Positions 21,640-30,352 are shown, counted from the stretch's first letter. The stretch is 64,000 bases of DNA from an uncultured Pseudomonadales bacterium (GCA_938091935.1 CALKNV010000026.1:1-64000); one strand, 5' to 3'. Numbers and translations are program-made. Notes: generated from the sequence alone by a model not told the origin.

Positions 21640-21891
21640 TTATTCGGCTTCGCTAGTGTGCTTCAGAGCGTCCTTGGGAGAGCCTTTCAGAGTCTGCCAG
21701 CCCTTGCTACCAATGACTTTGGCTAGAGCCGCCAGGCAGACGATTAATACTCCCTGCCCGATGATGGCATTAACCACGGAAATGGTTTCCGGCCGCGTTG
21801 CGATCAGCACCAAGTTGACCAGGGTAGAAATGACCGCCACCGCCAGGATGAGGGCGAGCAATAACTGGAGCACAGCAATTAACTTTTCCAT
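21640..21891 (-). CDS. Small two-span membrane protein
   Basis: Eighty-three residues with two hydrophobic segments, at about 4-31 (LIAVLQLLLALILAVAVIST) and 42-60 (AIIGQGVLIVCLAALAKVIG), then a short charged tail. No family is recognised. A TATAAT lies 8 bases before the ATG on the same strand, which would place the transcript start at or next to the start codon, so a leaderless transcript is possible, but no good -35 is visible. Located between the acyltransferase gene and ribF. Confidence 0.65.
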   Translation of the reverse strand: MEKLIAVLQLLLALILAVAVISTLVNLVLIATRPETISVVNAIIGQGVLIVCLAALAKVIGSKGWQTLKGSPKDALKHTSEAE

Positions 21892-21923
21892 GACGCCATT
21901 ATAAGAGCCTTGGCTGGGCAGCG

Positions 21924-23669
21924 CTAGGCAGAGTCTTTCAGCTGGTGAAATGACAGGAAATATTCCAGCCCCTCGGCTCCGAGGAATCGATTGAGGGTCT
22001 TGCGCTCGGTATTACGCACATCGACAATGATCAGCCCTTCCAGAGAATCATTAAAATTTGAGTGGATATTGAAGCAGACCAGCTTGCCATTTAGCGAGAG
22101 GTAGTGACGCAACAAAACAGGCACCGCCTTGCCGGGATCGCAGCGACCAATCAATTTACCAAGCATCTTGACGTTTGCCAGCTCTGCAAGCATGTCCTCA
22201 GTCCATACCCGGTTTCTCACCTTTAGCGGGGTAATGGGTTCCACCAGGGCAGCGAAATCTTTCGCCTTGAAATTCGTCAACATCGTATCAGCTATCAAGC
22301 TTCGCGCCAGGTCACTGTAATCCCTGGAAATACTCACCGATCCGAATAAAGTGTGATACCTGGGGTTTTTTACGAGAATCTGCCCGATGCCTCGCCATAA
22401 TAGATTCAATGAAACAGGCCGGCGCTGGTAATCGATATGAATAAACGACCTTCCCATCTCGATAGCCGAACCCAGCCGATTGATAAAAGCTTCGTCGTAT
22501 TTATAGAGCGAACGACTGTATAGACCCTTCACGCCGTGCTTGGCCACGATTTCATCAACCAATCCCACCCGATAGGCACCCGCTATCCGCTGCTCTTGTT
22601 TATCCCAAAGGAACAGGTGGAGATAGTGAGGGTCAAACTCATCCGAGTCCTTGGCGAGACCGGTGCCCTCACCCACTGCCCTGAAGCTTATTTCCCTGGC
22701 TATCGCAATCTGCTCCATGATCGGTCCGAGGCGATCATAGGGCGCGCAATAGACATCAAATTCCTCATGCTCTACCAGCCTGCAATCGGCCAGGCCATCT
22801 ATCGCTTTTTCTACTTTAGAGATGCCATATTTCTGGCCCAGTTGCTCGATGCCCTCCAGGGATATCGCTTCCACCGACTTGCCTGCCTCTGCCAAAGCAT
22901 CGGTCGCGACGCGCAAATATTGGGTAACGGCTATCGGGCTTTTCAATAGCCGCAACTCCTGGGCGGGGATGGGGCGCCCGATCTTGAGAGGTAGCGTATA
23001 GCCCTGTTTGTTGGCAAGCTGGCGCGGCAGCAAAATAGTCCGCAGACGCGGATGAATGACCCCTGCCCCATAGAAATAGCTGCTATTTCTGCCCCCCACG
23101 TAAACCGGGGTGCAGCTAGCCTCATAGCGCTTCAGCAGCTGACCAGCCAGGCGGTTCCATTCCTTGTCCTGAATGCGGCGGTGGCTAAACTCATAGGCTG
23201 AGACCATACCCGCCGGAAAAAGTAATACAGCTCCACCATTTTTAAGCTGCTTGTGTACCTGTTTGATGCCCCCGACGTTGCCGGCAGCCGCGTCACTTGA
23301 GAGTACATTAACCCCTATAAACAGAGGCGCTAGCTCGGGAATGAGGCGCAGCAACTCATTGGTTAAAACCTGTAAATCAGGTCGATACTTGCCTATGACT
23401 TTTGCAATAGCCATCCCTTCCAGCCCACCCAAGGGGTGGTTCGCCACGATTAAAACGGGGCCAGTTTTGGGAATATCTGCCAGCAGCGCCTCATCCTCAA
23501 TGTCTATATCGATGCCGAGGGCATCCAGGGAATAATCCAGGAACTGAAAAGGATCCAGATTGGGCGGCCGCTCATCATAGATTTTGGCCAGAGGTTTAAG
23601 TCCCAGCGCACTTTCAATGGCAGAGGCGACAAAGCGTGGCTTGATGGGGAGCCGACAGGGATTAGTCAT
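21924..23669 (-). CDS. Bifunctional acyltransferase, OlsF-like (PlsC-type plus GNAT/OlsB-type)
   Basis: A 581-residue two-domain protein. Residues about 60-260 resemble lysophospholipid acyltransferases of the hemolysin-associated type (IVANHPLGGLEGMAIAK, LFPAGMVSAY); the histidine motif is NHPLGGLEG rather than HX4D. Residues about 300-540 resemble the OlsB-type N-acyltransferase fold (YCAPYDRLGPIMEQIAIARE, EMGRSFIHIDYQR). This order is that of OlsF, which makes ornithine or similar aminolipids in one polypeptide; the amino-acid substrate is not evident. The start overlaps the ATP-grasp gene by 8 bases, so the two form an operon. Confidence 0.75.
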   Translation of the reverse strand: MTNPCRLPIKPRFVASAIESALGLKPLAKIYDERPPNLDPFQFLDYSLDALGIDIDIEDEALLADIPKTGPVLIVANHPLGGLEGMAIAKVIGKYRPDLQVLTNELLRLIPELAPLFIGVNVLSSDAAAGNVGGIKQVHKQLKNGGAVLLFPAGMVSAYEFSHRRIQDKEWNRLAGQLLKRYEASCTPVYVGGRNSSYFYGAGVIHPRLRTILLPRQLANKQGYTLPLKIGRPIPAQELRLLKSPIAVTQYLRVATDALAEAGKSVEAISLEGIEQLGQKYGISKVEKAIDGLADCRLVEHEEFDVYCAPYDRLGPIMEQIAIAREISFRAVGEGTGLAKDSDEFDPHYLHLFLWDKQEQRIAGAYRVGLVDEIVAKHGVKGLYSRSLYKYDEAFINRLGSAIEMGRSFIHIDYQRRPVSLNLLWRGIGQILVKNPRYHTLFGSVSISRDYSDLARSLIADTMLTNFKAKDFAALVEPITPLKVRNRVWTEDMLAELANVKMLGKLIGRCDPGKAVPVLLRHYLSLNGKLVCFNIHSNFNDSLEGLIIVDVRNTERKTLNRFLGAEGLEYFLSFHQLKDSA

Positions 23670-24807
23670 TATCAGGATATTGTTTTACTAATTGCGATTC
23701 AAAGCGCCATGCACTGAATAGCGCCCTGAGGCCAGGCGGTTCATGCCCCAATGCGCGATTGGCGGCACCAAGTTTAAACAGCGTGTGGTATTGCTGCAAC
23801 AACGTTCTCAGGGCCAGGCCCAGGCTGGCGCTGCGATCCCAGATATTAATGGATTCAGAGCTGGCGCCGTTTATTTCAATAATGTGAAAATCCCTTCCCG
23901 ACTTAAGGCTTTCAAGGTCTTTGAACTTGATGTCCAGGCGACCATAATGATAGCCAGGTATATCAGCAAAAATCTGATCGAGGGCGGCAAGCAACTCTTC
24001 GCTGATCAATTCTGGGGCGTCTCGAAACACAGCCCCGCGACAATGGCTCGCGGAAAACACCAGGCGATAGGGCACCCCTGCTGGGATAAGCATCTCCCAG
24101 TTTGTCTTGTGACGCTCCCTGTAAAGATGCCGAAGCTCTCCAGCCCGCGGATCCGCTGCAACCAGTTCGGCCAGCGAACTGCAGCCATCGCCAACAACAT
24201 AAGGCGTGTATTTGAGTGTCAACGATGTAATCTCGCCGCGCTCGGCATGCGGATGCCTGACATAGAAGACTCCTGCCTCAGCATCCCACTCGCTAAGACG
24301 CTGGAATTGGATCTCTCCTCTAACTGGAAATTCTGACAGGTAGGCTTCCAATTCTGTCCGGTTGCCGAGCAGTTTTACACCAGCACCCCGACAGCCAATA
24401 TTGGGCTTGCCTACCACAGGAAACTTGAATCCGGCAGCGTCTATCAGCGCAGCCACATCCGCTGCCTGTTCAGGGATAGGCGCGGTGGTTATGGGATAAA
24501 TTCGCCATGGCAATATCCAGGCGCGAGCAACCGCGCCGGCGGCGTCAAAGACAGCGGATTTTTGCACGCCAACCATACCTGAAAGTGGCACGGCGGGATT
24601 GGCGATGAGAGGCAAGGTAAGACTGCGATGCCGCACCGACAGCAACAGCCATTGCAACACCACGGGGATGTACATAAGCCACATTGGCCAGAATTCGAAA
24701 TAGGAGGTGGTACGACCAGACAAATCCAGGGGTGGCATGCCCGGTGGCACATAGGGAGTCTCGTTGCTTCTCGTTTCTCTCACCCTAACACCATCCAGTA
24801 AAAACAA
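23662..24807 (-). CDS. ATP-grasp ligase with N-terminal membrane-associated segment
   Basis: A 381-residue protein with a hydrophobic N-terminal stretch at about residues 36-60 (YFEFWPMWLMYIPVVLQWLL) and an ATP-grasp fold at about 100-345. Conserved points are FPVVGKPNIGCRGAGVKLL (ATP-binding lysine and glycine loop), YHYGRLDIKF, and IIEINGASSES, the metal-binding Glu-Asn. ATP-grasp enzymes join a carboxylate to an amine or similar nucleophile; the substrate is unknown. The start is uncertain: the TTG at 24807 gives the longest form, GTG 24780 and ATG 24738 are alternatives. Overlap with the acyltransferase implies a joint pathway. Confidence 0.78.
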   Translation of the reverse strand: MFLLDGVRVRETRSNETPYVPPGMPPLDLSGRTTSYFEFWPMWLMYIPVVLQWLLLSVRHRSLTLPLIANPAVPLSGMVGVQKSAVFDAAGAVARAWILPWRIYPITTAPIPEQAADVAALIDAAGFKFPVVGKPNIGCRGAGVKLLGNRTELEAYLSEFPVRGEIQFQRLSEWDAEAGVFYVRHPHAERGEITSLTLKYTPYVVGDGCSSLAELVAADPRAGELRHLYRERHKTNWEMLIPAGVPYRLVFSASHCRGAVFRDAPELISEELLAALDQIFADIPGYHYGRLDIKFKDLESLKSGRDFHIIEINGASSESINIWDRSASLGLALRTLLQQYHTLFKLGAANRALGHEPPGLRALFSAWRFESQLVKQYPDND

Positions 24808-25010
24808 TTCAGACCGACCTACGGCGAAAAGGATTCCCTTGGCTTGGATACTTTTCCAGACCTCGGATATCTAGCTTCCTAGATCGAAAACCCATTATAG
24901 CCTTGTAGGCTCTATCGCGGCGACTAGGCAATGCTTCACAGGCACTGCTATTATCAAGCGACCTGCCGCTATCATTGTCGGCACCCCTGAAGACGGACAG
25001 GACGGACTTA

Positions 25011-25463
25011 ATGCTAGGCAAGATATTGCTCACTCTCACCGTGATCGGCATTGCCTACCTGGTGATCAGGCAGCGTCAGGTAGCCGAGGCGGCTGCAACG
25101 ACCAAGGCGAAAGACAAGGGCAAAGCAAGCGCAAAACAATCTCCACCGAACTCATCTCCATCTGCAAAGATCTCCGAAGGTAATTTGGCCGCAGACCAGC
25201 CCGGATGGAGTCAGGATCTTCGCATCGCCTCCTATCTATTCCTGGTATTTATGGTTGGTATTGGCGCAGCGCTTTACTACTACCGCTGGCAGGATGATCA
25301 CCAGGTGATCACTGTGAATCTGCACCGTGCTGACCAGGACACGCCGGTAAGCTACCGGGTGTATAAATTTCAACTGCGTGACCGCACGTTTACCACCGTG
25401 GATGGCAGGCAGGTTACGGTTGCCAGCTCAGAACGTATGGAGATCATTGGCCTGAATGACTGA
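25011..25463 (+). CDS. Two-span membrane protein preceding the YdeP-like oxidoreductase
   Basis: About 150 residues from the ATG at 25011, which follows AGGACGGA. One hydrophobic segment at residues 3-20 (LLTLTVIGIAYLVI), a Lys/Ala/Ser-rich linker (TKAKDKGKASAKQS), a second segment at about 72-92 (YLFLVFMVGIGAALYYY), and a C-terminal soluble part of beta character ending QVTVASSERMEIIGLND. No family is recognised. Its last 8 bases overlap the start of the oxidoreductase, so it is probably an accessory or anchor for it. Confidence 0.78.
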   Translation: MLGKILLTLTVIGIAYLVIRQRQVAEAAATTKAKDKGKASAKQSPPNSSPSAKISEGNLAADQPGWSQDLRIASYLFLVFMVGIGAALYYYRWQDDHQVITVNLHRADQDTPVSYRVYKFQLRDRTFTTVDGRQVTVASSERMEIIGLND

Positions 25464-27690
25464 AGATTCAAAATTTGATGACCTTCCCTCTGCAGGCGGT
25501 TTTAAAGCCATTAACTATGTGATGTCAATCGCTCGCAAAGTAGGCACTCGTAAATTGACGGCCGCGGTGAGATCCAAGAACGCCTGCAAAGCCTGCGCCT
25601 TCGGTACCGGCGGCCAACGCGGCGGTTTGCACAATGAGTACAGCAACCGAGTTGAGATTTGTAACAAGAATATCCAGGCCCAGTTAAGCGACAATCGCGC
25701 ACCCATTCCTAAAGAGATCTTCGATCAGAACGCGCTCTCTGAACTGCGGAAACTAAGCGGCAAGCAACTAGAAGACCTTGGGCGCCTCTCACATCCACTT
25801 TATAAAGAGGCAGGCGCCGACCGCTACCAGATCATTGACTACAAGCAGGCATTTCAGCTCATCGTAGATCGTATGGCGAGCAGCGATCCGCAGCGCAGTT
25901 TCTTTTATGGATCGGGCCGTTCCTCTAATGAAGCAGCGTTTATTCTGCAGCTATTCGCGCGCCTGTATGGCTGTAACCATATCAACAATTGCTCCTATTA
26001 TTGCCACCAGGCGTCGGGCGTAGGACTAAACGCGACTATCGGCACCGGCACCGCCACCATTCAATATGGTGATCTGCATAAAGCAGACCTGATTTTCGTA
26101 TTTGGCGCGAACCCCGCGTCGAATCACCCCCGCTTTGTCAAAGTGCTGTTGGAATGCCGTCAGCGAGGAGGCAAGGTAATCGTTGTCAATCCAGCAAGAG
26201 AAGCGGGACTAGTGCGTTTTGCGTCCCCAGCGAATTTCAAATCGATGATTGCCGGTGGTGGTGAGGTAGCCTCACACTACGTTCAGCCCCATGTGGGCGG
26301 TGATGTGGCGTTTATCACAGGTGTCGCAAAATGGTTACTGGAGAATGATGCGATCGACAGCGGTTTTATAGCCGCTTGCTGTGAGGGTTTCGACGACTAT
26401 CGCCATTATCTCGAGCAGACTGACTGGGATGCGATTGTCCGGGAATCAGGGGTCGATCACGACACTATTGCAGAGATAGGCAGGGTTTATCAGAATTCTG
26501 AACGCGCCGTAATGGCCTGGGGCATGGGACTGACCCATCACTACAACGGTTCAGAAAATATTGAGGCCGTTACAGCCCTCGCGCTATTACGCGGCATGAT
26601 TGGTGGAGACGGCAAAGGGCTACTGCCACTTCGGGGCCATTCAAATGTGCAGGGTGTAAGCAGCGTTGGACTGACGCCTGCCTTGAAATCACAGGTTTTT
26701 GCAGCACTGGAATCCGAGCTTGGCATTGCCTTACCCATCAGCGAAGGGATGCATACACTGGCCTGTGTGCAGGCTGCCGAGGCTGGCGAAATAGACTTCG
26801 CCTTGCTACTGGGAGGCAATCTTTTCTCAGCCAACCCCGATACCAGATTTTCTGAGCGTGCACTGAGCAACATTCCATTCAAAGTCATGATTAACTCGAC
26901 GCTTAATCAGACCCACCTTAACGGGGTGGCCGGAGAAAACCTGGTGCTACCCATCCGGGTGAGGGATGAAGAACAGCAGCCCACGACTCAGGAATCGATG
27001 TTCAACTTTGTGCGCATGAGTGACGGCGGATTTGATCGAATCCCGGCACTGCTTTCTGAGGTAGAGATAATCACTGCCATCGCCGAACAGCTTATTCCAC
27101 AGGCCACCCTGGACTTTTCACAATTCCGAAAACACCGCAATATTCGGCATGTCATCGCGCGAGTCATTCCAGGCTTTGAAGACTTCGCGCATATTGATGA
27201 CAGTAAAAGGGAGTTTCATATCAAGGGCAGACATCTGGATTCACCGCTGTTCAATACGCCATCGAGGCGCGCGCGATTTACCGTACCGGAAATTACAAAC
27301 TGGCGAAAAAGGCAGCGTCAGGCACAAGCGGCGGGATCGGGTTTGGAATTTATCCTGACCAGCGTACGCAGCGAGGGTCAGTTTAATACCATTATTTATA
27401 GTGAAGAAGATGTCTACCGCAATCAGCAGGATCGCCAGGTCCTATTCATGCATCCAAAAGACATAGCGTTAATGAACCTCGAGGAAGGGGCATTGGTAGA
27501 TGTATTCAATGCAACAGGCGCTATGCAGAAGCTGCGAGTCGCCAGTTACGGTATCAGGCCAGGCAATGTGATGACCTATTTTCCTGAGGCTAATGTATTA
27601 ATCCCTCAGGATACTGATCATCGCAGTAAAACACCTGGCTTCAAGAGCGTGCCGGTCCAAATTCGGACGCAGCAACCATCGTCATCATAG
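25456..27690 (+). CDS. FdhF/YdeP-family molybdopterin oxidoreductase
   Basis: A 744-residue bis-MGD molybdoenzyme-like protein. The N-terminal segment KNACKACAFGTGGQRGG replaces the CxxCAWP pattern of YdeP; no full 4Fe-4S cysteine set is visible. Cofactor-binding regions include FFYGSGRSSNEAAF, CSYYCHQASGVGL, FVFGANPASNHPR and GKVIVVNPAREAG, and the C-terminal molybdopterin dinucleotide domain starts near residue 625 (FILTSVRSEGQFNT). YdeP has been linked to acid resistance in enterobacteria, but the reaction of this group is not established. Coupled to the upstream membrane protein gene. Confidence 0.88.
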   Translation: MTEDSKFDDLPSAGGFKAINYVMSIARKVGTRKLTAAVRSKNACKACAFGTGGQRGGLHNEYSNRVEICNKNIQAQLSDNRAPIPKEIFDQNALSELRKLSGKQLEDLGRLSHPLYKEAGADRYQIIDYKQAFQLIVDRMASSDPQRSFFYGSGRSSNEAAFILQLFARLYGCNHINNCSYYCHQASGVGLNATIGTGTATIQYGDLHKADLIFVFGANPASNHPRFVKVLLECRQRGGKVIVVNPAREAGLVRFASPANFKSMIAGGGEVASHYVQPHVGGDVAFITGVAKWLLENDAIDSGFIAACCEGFDDYRHYLEQTDWDAIVRESGVDHDTIAEIGRVYQNSERAVMAWGMGLTHHYNGSENIEAVTALALLRGMIGGDGKGLLPLRGHSNVQGVSSVGLTPALKSQVFAALESELGIALPISEGMHTLACVQAAEAGEIDFALLLGGNLFSANPDTRFSERALSNIPFKVMINSTLNQTHLNGVAGENLVLPIRVRDEEQQPTTQESMFNFVRMSDGGFDRIPALLSEVEIITAIAEQLIPQATLDFSQFRKHRNIRHVIARVIPGFEDFAHIDDSKREFHIKGRHLDSPLFNTPSRRARFTVPEITNWRKRQRQAQAAGSGLEFILTSVRSEGQFNTIIYSEEDVYRNQQDRQVLFMHPKDIALMNLEEGALVDVFNATGAMQKLRVASYGIRPGNVMTYFPEANVLIPQDTDHRSKTPGFKSVPVQIRTQQPSSS

Positions 27691-27694
27691 CCAG

Positions 27695-28225
27695 CTAGCC
27701 CGCGTTGTATGCTCCACGATGTCCACGTGCAGGCTCAAAAGCATACTCCAGCATCTGGTTGAGATCACCATCCATGTTAATCATGACGAGTTCATCACGC
27801 TCAAACACAAATACACTCACGGCCTCGAGGGCGAAGTCTTTTTCATTCATTCCCACAAAAACCCAAACTTGTTCATCCTCTTCCCTTACCTTGACGATGC
27901 GCTCCCAGGTAAGTGATGCGTCCTTTGCCAGTAACGATTGCTGGAACACCTCGTCTGAGAAATTTACCTCGCCACCGCGCGGATGTACCTGGTATACCGC
28001 GACCTGTAAATGGTCGACTGCCGACAGGTCAATCTCATCCGAGTTAATCACGTCCAAAAAATTAAACATGCCGCCGCCCAAGGCTACCGCCATCTCTTTC
28101 TCCAGGCGTATTTCTGGCAACTGCGATGTGATGGAGTTCCTCACCGGGCGCATGGCGCGGTCTGAGAACGACATGCAATTGACGAGCAAAAGAGACAGCG
28201 CTGTTAACATGATTACTTTACGCAT
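27695..28225 (-). CDS. DUF4252-like lipoprotein
   Basis: A 176-residue lipoprotein. Signal peptide MRKVIMLTALSLLLVNC with lipobox LVNC and acylated Cys17. The mature part shares with the next gene a pattern of short beta strands and a central segment WERIVKVREEDEQVWVFV, matching WDRVVRVREDDDHVDIYM in the neighbour. This identifies the two as paralogues of the DUF4252 type, a family often found beside ECF sigma factors. Function unknown; the lipid anchor places it on the envelope. Fourth or fifth gene of the sigma-factor operon, 29 bases after its paralogue. Confidence 0.82.
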   Translation of the reverse strand: MRKVIMLTALSLLLVNCMSFSDRAMRPVRNSITSQLPEIRLEKEMAVALGGGMFNFLDVINSDEIDLSAVDHLQVAVYQVHPRGGEVNFSDEVFQQSLLAKDASLTWERIVKVREEDEQVWVFVGMNEKDFALEAVSVFVFERDELVMINMDGDLNQMLEYAFEPARGHRGAYNAG

Positions 28226-28254
28226 GATTCTTATTCCGTGGCCTGGTTAAGGTG

Positions 28255-28815
28255 TTATTGGGTCGCTACTTCTAATTCAGCCAACTCATCGATATCAAAA
28301 CGACGCCCGAGCGCACTGATATCATCGCCGCTGATTTCACCGACAATATTGACCATCACTGTGTCGCCCGGTTCGGCAACCATAATGGCTATACCATGGA
28401 TTATTTCAGCGTCATCCGACATACGCATGTAGATATCTACGTGGTCATCGTCTTCACGTACACGCACGACCCGGTCCCAGCCCTGATCATCGAGATTTTC
28501 AGCGATGACTGACATCGAGTCCGCGATTTCTTCCACGTCTATAGCGCTGCTTTCGTACACGTTCACCGTCACTCGCATGAGCTTGGAGACGAACTCCGCC
28601 GCCTGATCATCCTCTGCACGAATCAGATTCGTCACCATTCGCAATAACGGCGCCTTCAAACTGATTTCCACTGTGGGTTCGACGTTAGTGACGGCCGTAA
28701 GACTTGAAAAGTCCACAAAGCCTGGATGATCATCAAGAGAGTTGTCCGCGGCAAAAACCAGCGGCACAACTGCTACAGTGGCAATCGCAAGGATCATTCG
28801 ATTAAATAATTTCAT
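28255..28815 (-). CDS. DUF4252-family exported protein
   Basis: A 186-residue exported protein. The Sec signal peptide MKLFNRMILAIATVAVVPLVFA is followed by a predicted cleavage AxA-type site. The mature domain is rich in acidic residues and contains VSKLMRVTVNVYES, WDRVVRVREDDDHVDIYMR and GDTVMVNIVGEIS. Paralogous to the lipoprotein that follows. The ATG overlaps the stop of the possible 42-codon gene (ATGA) and is preceded by GAGG nine bases upstream. Probably a periplasmic component whose dose or damage is read out by the sigma/anti-sigma pair, by inference from operon position. Confidence 0.85.
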   Translation of the reverse strand: MKLFNRMILAIATVAVVPLVFAADNSLDDHPGFVDFSSLTAVTNVEPTVEISLKAPLLRMVTNLIRAEDDQAAEFVSKLMRVTVNVYESSAIDVEEIADSMSVIAENLDDQGWDRVVRVREDDDHVDIYMRMSDDAEIIHGIAIMVAEPGDTVMVNIVGEISGDDISALGRRFDIDELAELEVATQ

Positions 28816-28940
28816 AGGTATACCTCGCCTCTAAATATAAAGTCTTTGAGTAAGCTGAGCTCTTGGAGCTTCTTCTTGTGCTTACATTGGTCATGCTTGG
28901 ATTGATCACATTTAGCTTGATCATAGTTAGATTGGATCAT
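28812..28940 (-). CDS. Possible 42-codon gene with DQxK(C/H) repeats
   Basis: An ATG inside the last codons of the anti-sigma gene (14-base overlap) opens a frame of 42 codons whose TGA overlaps the ATG of the DUF4252 gene. The peptide starts MIQSNYDQAKCDQSKHDQCK and ends with a Lys/Leu-rich tail. Three pentads, DQAKC, DQSKH and DQCKH, correspond to an underlying imperfect 15-base DNA repeat. The ribosome site is poor (ctggaaa). It fits the operon as a coupled gene, but the repeat could also be a non-coding feature. Confidence 0.35.
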   Translation of the reverse strand: MIQSNYDQAKCDQSKHDQCKHKKKLQELSLLKDFIFRGEVYL

Positions 28941-29580
28941 TTTCCAGCGGGTCCTCTGGATCCAATACCGCGCGCTCAAAAGATGCATTGATTCGCTCCC
29001 GAAGCGGGCTCACCAGAAAGCGACCGCCGATCATGGATTCGGTCCTCTGGCTCACTTTGTTCAGATAATCAATGGCTGTGTTTAACTCCAGCAAGGCCCT
29101 CGCAATGTCCTCGGGCCCATACTCCTCAAAGTCAACCGGAGTCGTGACTACAGAATTTTGGGGCTGACTCGCTAACTGGGGCTGCGTGGGTTCTGACGTT
29201 GGCGTCAGTGGCAGCAGCGCAATGGCGAATAAGGCAACGGCAAATGCCGGGGCCGCAACCCGCACCGCGAGTGGCGCTGAGACCAGCCAGTCGAAAAAAC
29301 CTTTCAAGGGAGAGTCTTTAGCGTCCTCACTGACAGGTAGACTACCCCTGGCAATATCATGAGCCGGCTTCAGCACTGCATCGTGACAGTCCAGCAACGG
29401 CATATCGATTAACGCGTCCTGCATCGTGCGAGCAAATCGAAACTCCTGAGTGCACTCACTACATCCATGTACATGAGACATGAAGGTATCTTGCTGGCCG
29501 GGAGTCAACTCACCATCGAGAAAACTATCGATCTGGAGTTGCACCAAATAGCACTGTGATTCATTTGTATTTGTAGGCAT
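28927..29580 (-). CDS. Zinc-finger anti-sigma factor
   Basis: A 217-residue single-pass inner-membrane protein. The N-terminal cytoplasmic ZAS-type domain has the HxxxCxxC motif at His36-Cys40-Cys43 (FMSHVHGCSECTQEF). A transmembrane segment lies at about residues 101-126 (LAVRVAAPAFAVALFAIALL), followed by a periplasmic Pro/Gln-rich region and a helical C-terminus. It would hold the upstream ECF sigma factor inactive until an envelope or redox signal. It starts 21 bases after the sigma gene. Confidence 0.88.
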   Translation of the reverse strand: MPTNTNESQCYLVQLQIDSFLDGELTPGQQDTFMSHVHGCSECTQEFRFARTMQDALIDMPLLDCHDAVLKPAHDIARGSLPVSEDAKDSPLKGFFDWLVSAPLAVRVAAPAFAVALFAIALLPLTPTSEPTQPQLASQPQNSVVTTPVDFEEYGPEDIARALLELNTAIDYLNKVSQRTESMIGGRFLVSPLRERINASFERAVLDPEDPLENDPI

Positions 29581-29601
29581 CTTAACTACCTGCTCTCTAC
29601 T

Positions 29602-30183
29602 CTAGCCTTTGACTCGGGTCGCTTGTTTGATTGAGACTACTTCGCCCTGACTGTCTCCAGTCTCCGAATCGCTCATGGCTTCAAACAAGCTTCGTAATTT
29701 CTTGTTTTCTCTCAATTTACGGCGCCCTCGGTGCAGATACACTTTCACCCGGCTGGCGCTGATATCCAGACTCTCCTGAATATCTGTATAACTCATTCCC
29801 TGAATGTCACGCATAACCAAAATGCTGCGGAAGGGATCGTCTAGCACCTTGATTGCTTCCATTAACTGCTGCTTGAAGGCGCGGTCATCAAGATCACCTC
29901 CAGAGTATTCTTCGCTTGCCTGGTCTTCCGGCTCAGCATAGTCATCAACCTGCTCGTTCGCTTTCTTGTACTTTCTGACGTGATCAACCACCGCATTATG
30001 TGCAACTCTCATCAGCCAGGCGTTTAACTTGCCATGGTCAATCTTTTGCCAGTTCTGCCAGAGCTTGATGAAGACGTCCTGCGTAATATCCTCGGCGTCT
30101 TCTCGAGCGCGCAGGCTGTAGTGGGCGAAAGAGAAAACCCTTTGCCGATACTGCGTTATAGCTTGCTGATATTGTTTTTGCAT
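29602..30183 (-). CDS. ECF RNA polymerase sigma factor
   Basis: A 193-residue sigma-70 family member containing only regions 2 and 4. Region 2 is REDAEDITQDVFIKLWQNW followed by LNAWLMRVAHNAVVDHVRK; region 4 is LDDPFRSILVMRDIQGMSY, then IQESLDISASRVKVYLHRG. The region between, at about 80-105, is acidic (EQVDDYAEPEDQASEEYSGG). It heads an operon with its anti-sigma factor and two DUF4252-type proteins. An ECF-type promoter ends about 10 bases before the ATG, suggesting autoregulation. Confidence 0.93.
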   Translation of the reverse strand: MQKQYQQAITQYRQRVFSFAHYSLRAREDAEDITQDVFIKLWQNWQKIDHGKLNAWLMRVAHNAVVDHVRKYKKANEQVDDYAEPEDQASEEYSGGDLDDRAFKQQLMEAIKVLDDPFRSILVMRDIQGMSYTDIQESLDISASRVKVYLHRGRRKLRENKKLRSLFEAMSDSETGDSQGEVVSIKQATRVKG

Positions 30184-30192
30184 TTGTTTATA

Positions 30193-30220
30193 GAGACGGG
30201 GTCTCTTCCAAAAAGTTACA
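30193..30220 (-). promoter_or_regulatory. Candidate autoregulated ECF promoter
   Basis: On the minus strand TGTAAC, a 16-base spacer and CGTCTC, the general form of ECF-sigma -35 (xxxAAC) and -10 (CGTC) elements. The -10 ends about 10 bases before the sigma ATG, so the message would have almost no leader. Confidence 0.5.
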
Positions 30221-30352
30221 CCCCTTTTTCGCTTCCCCTGAATTTGACGACAAACCGCTAAAAACCAACTGATTTCATTGGTGTTTTATCTCAAGAATCC
30301 ACTGCAATCAGCGCGCCCTGCTATACTCAGGAAAAACGCCGATTGCCGCCCT

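Noticed and set aside
24809-25051. Open frame of 80 codons on the minus strand in the divergent gap
   Set aside because: Arg/Ser-rich composition, overlaps the start of the membrane protein gene and the promoter region.
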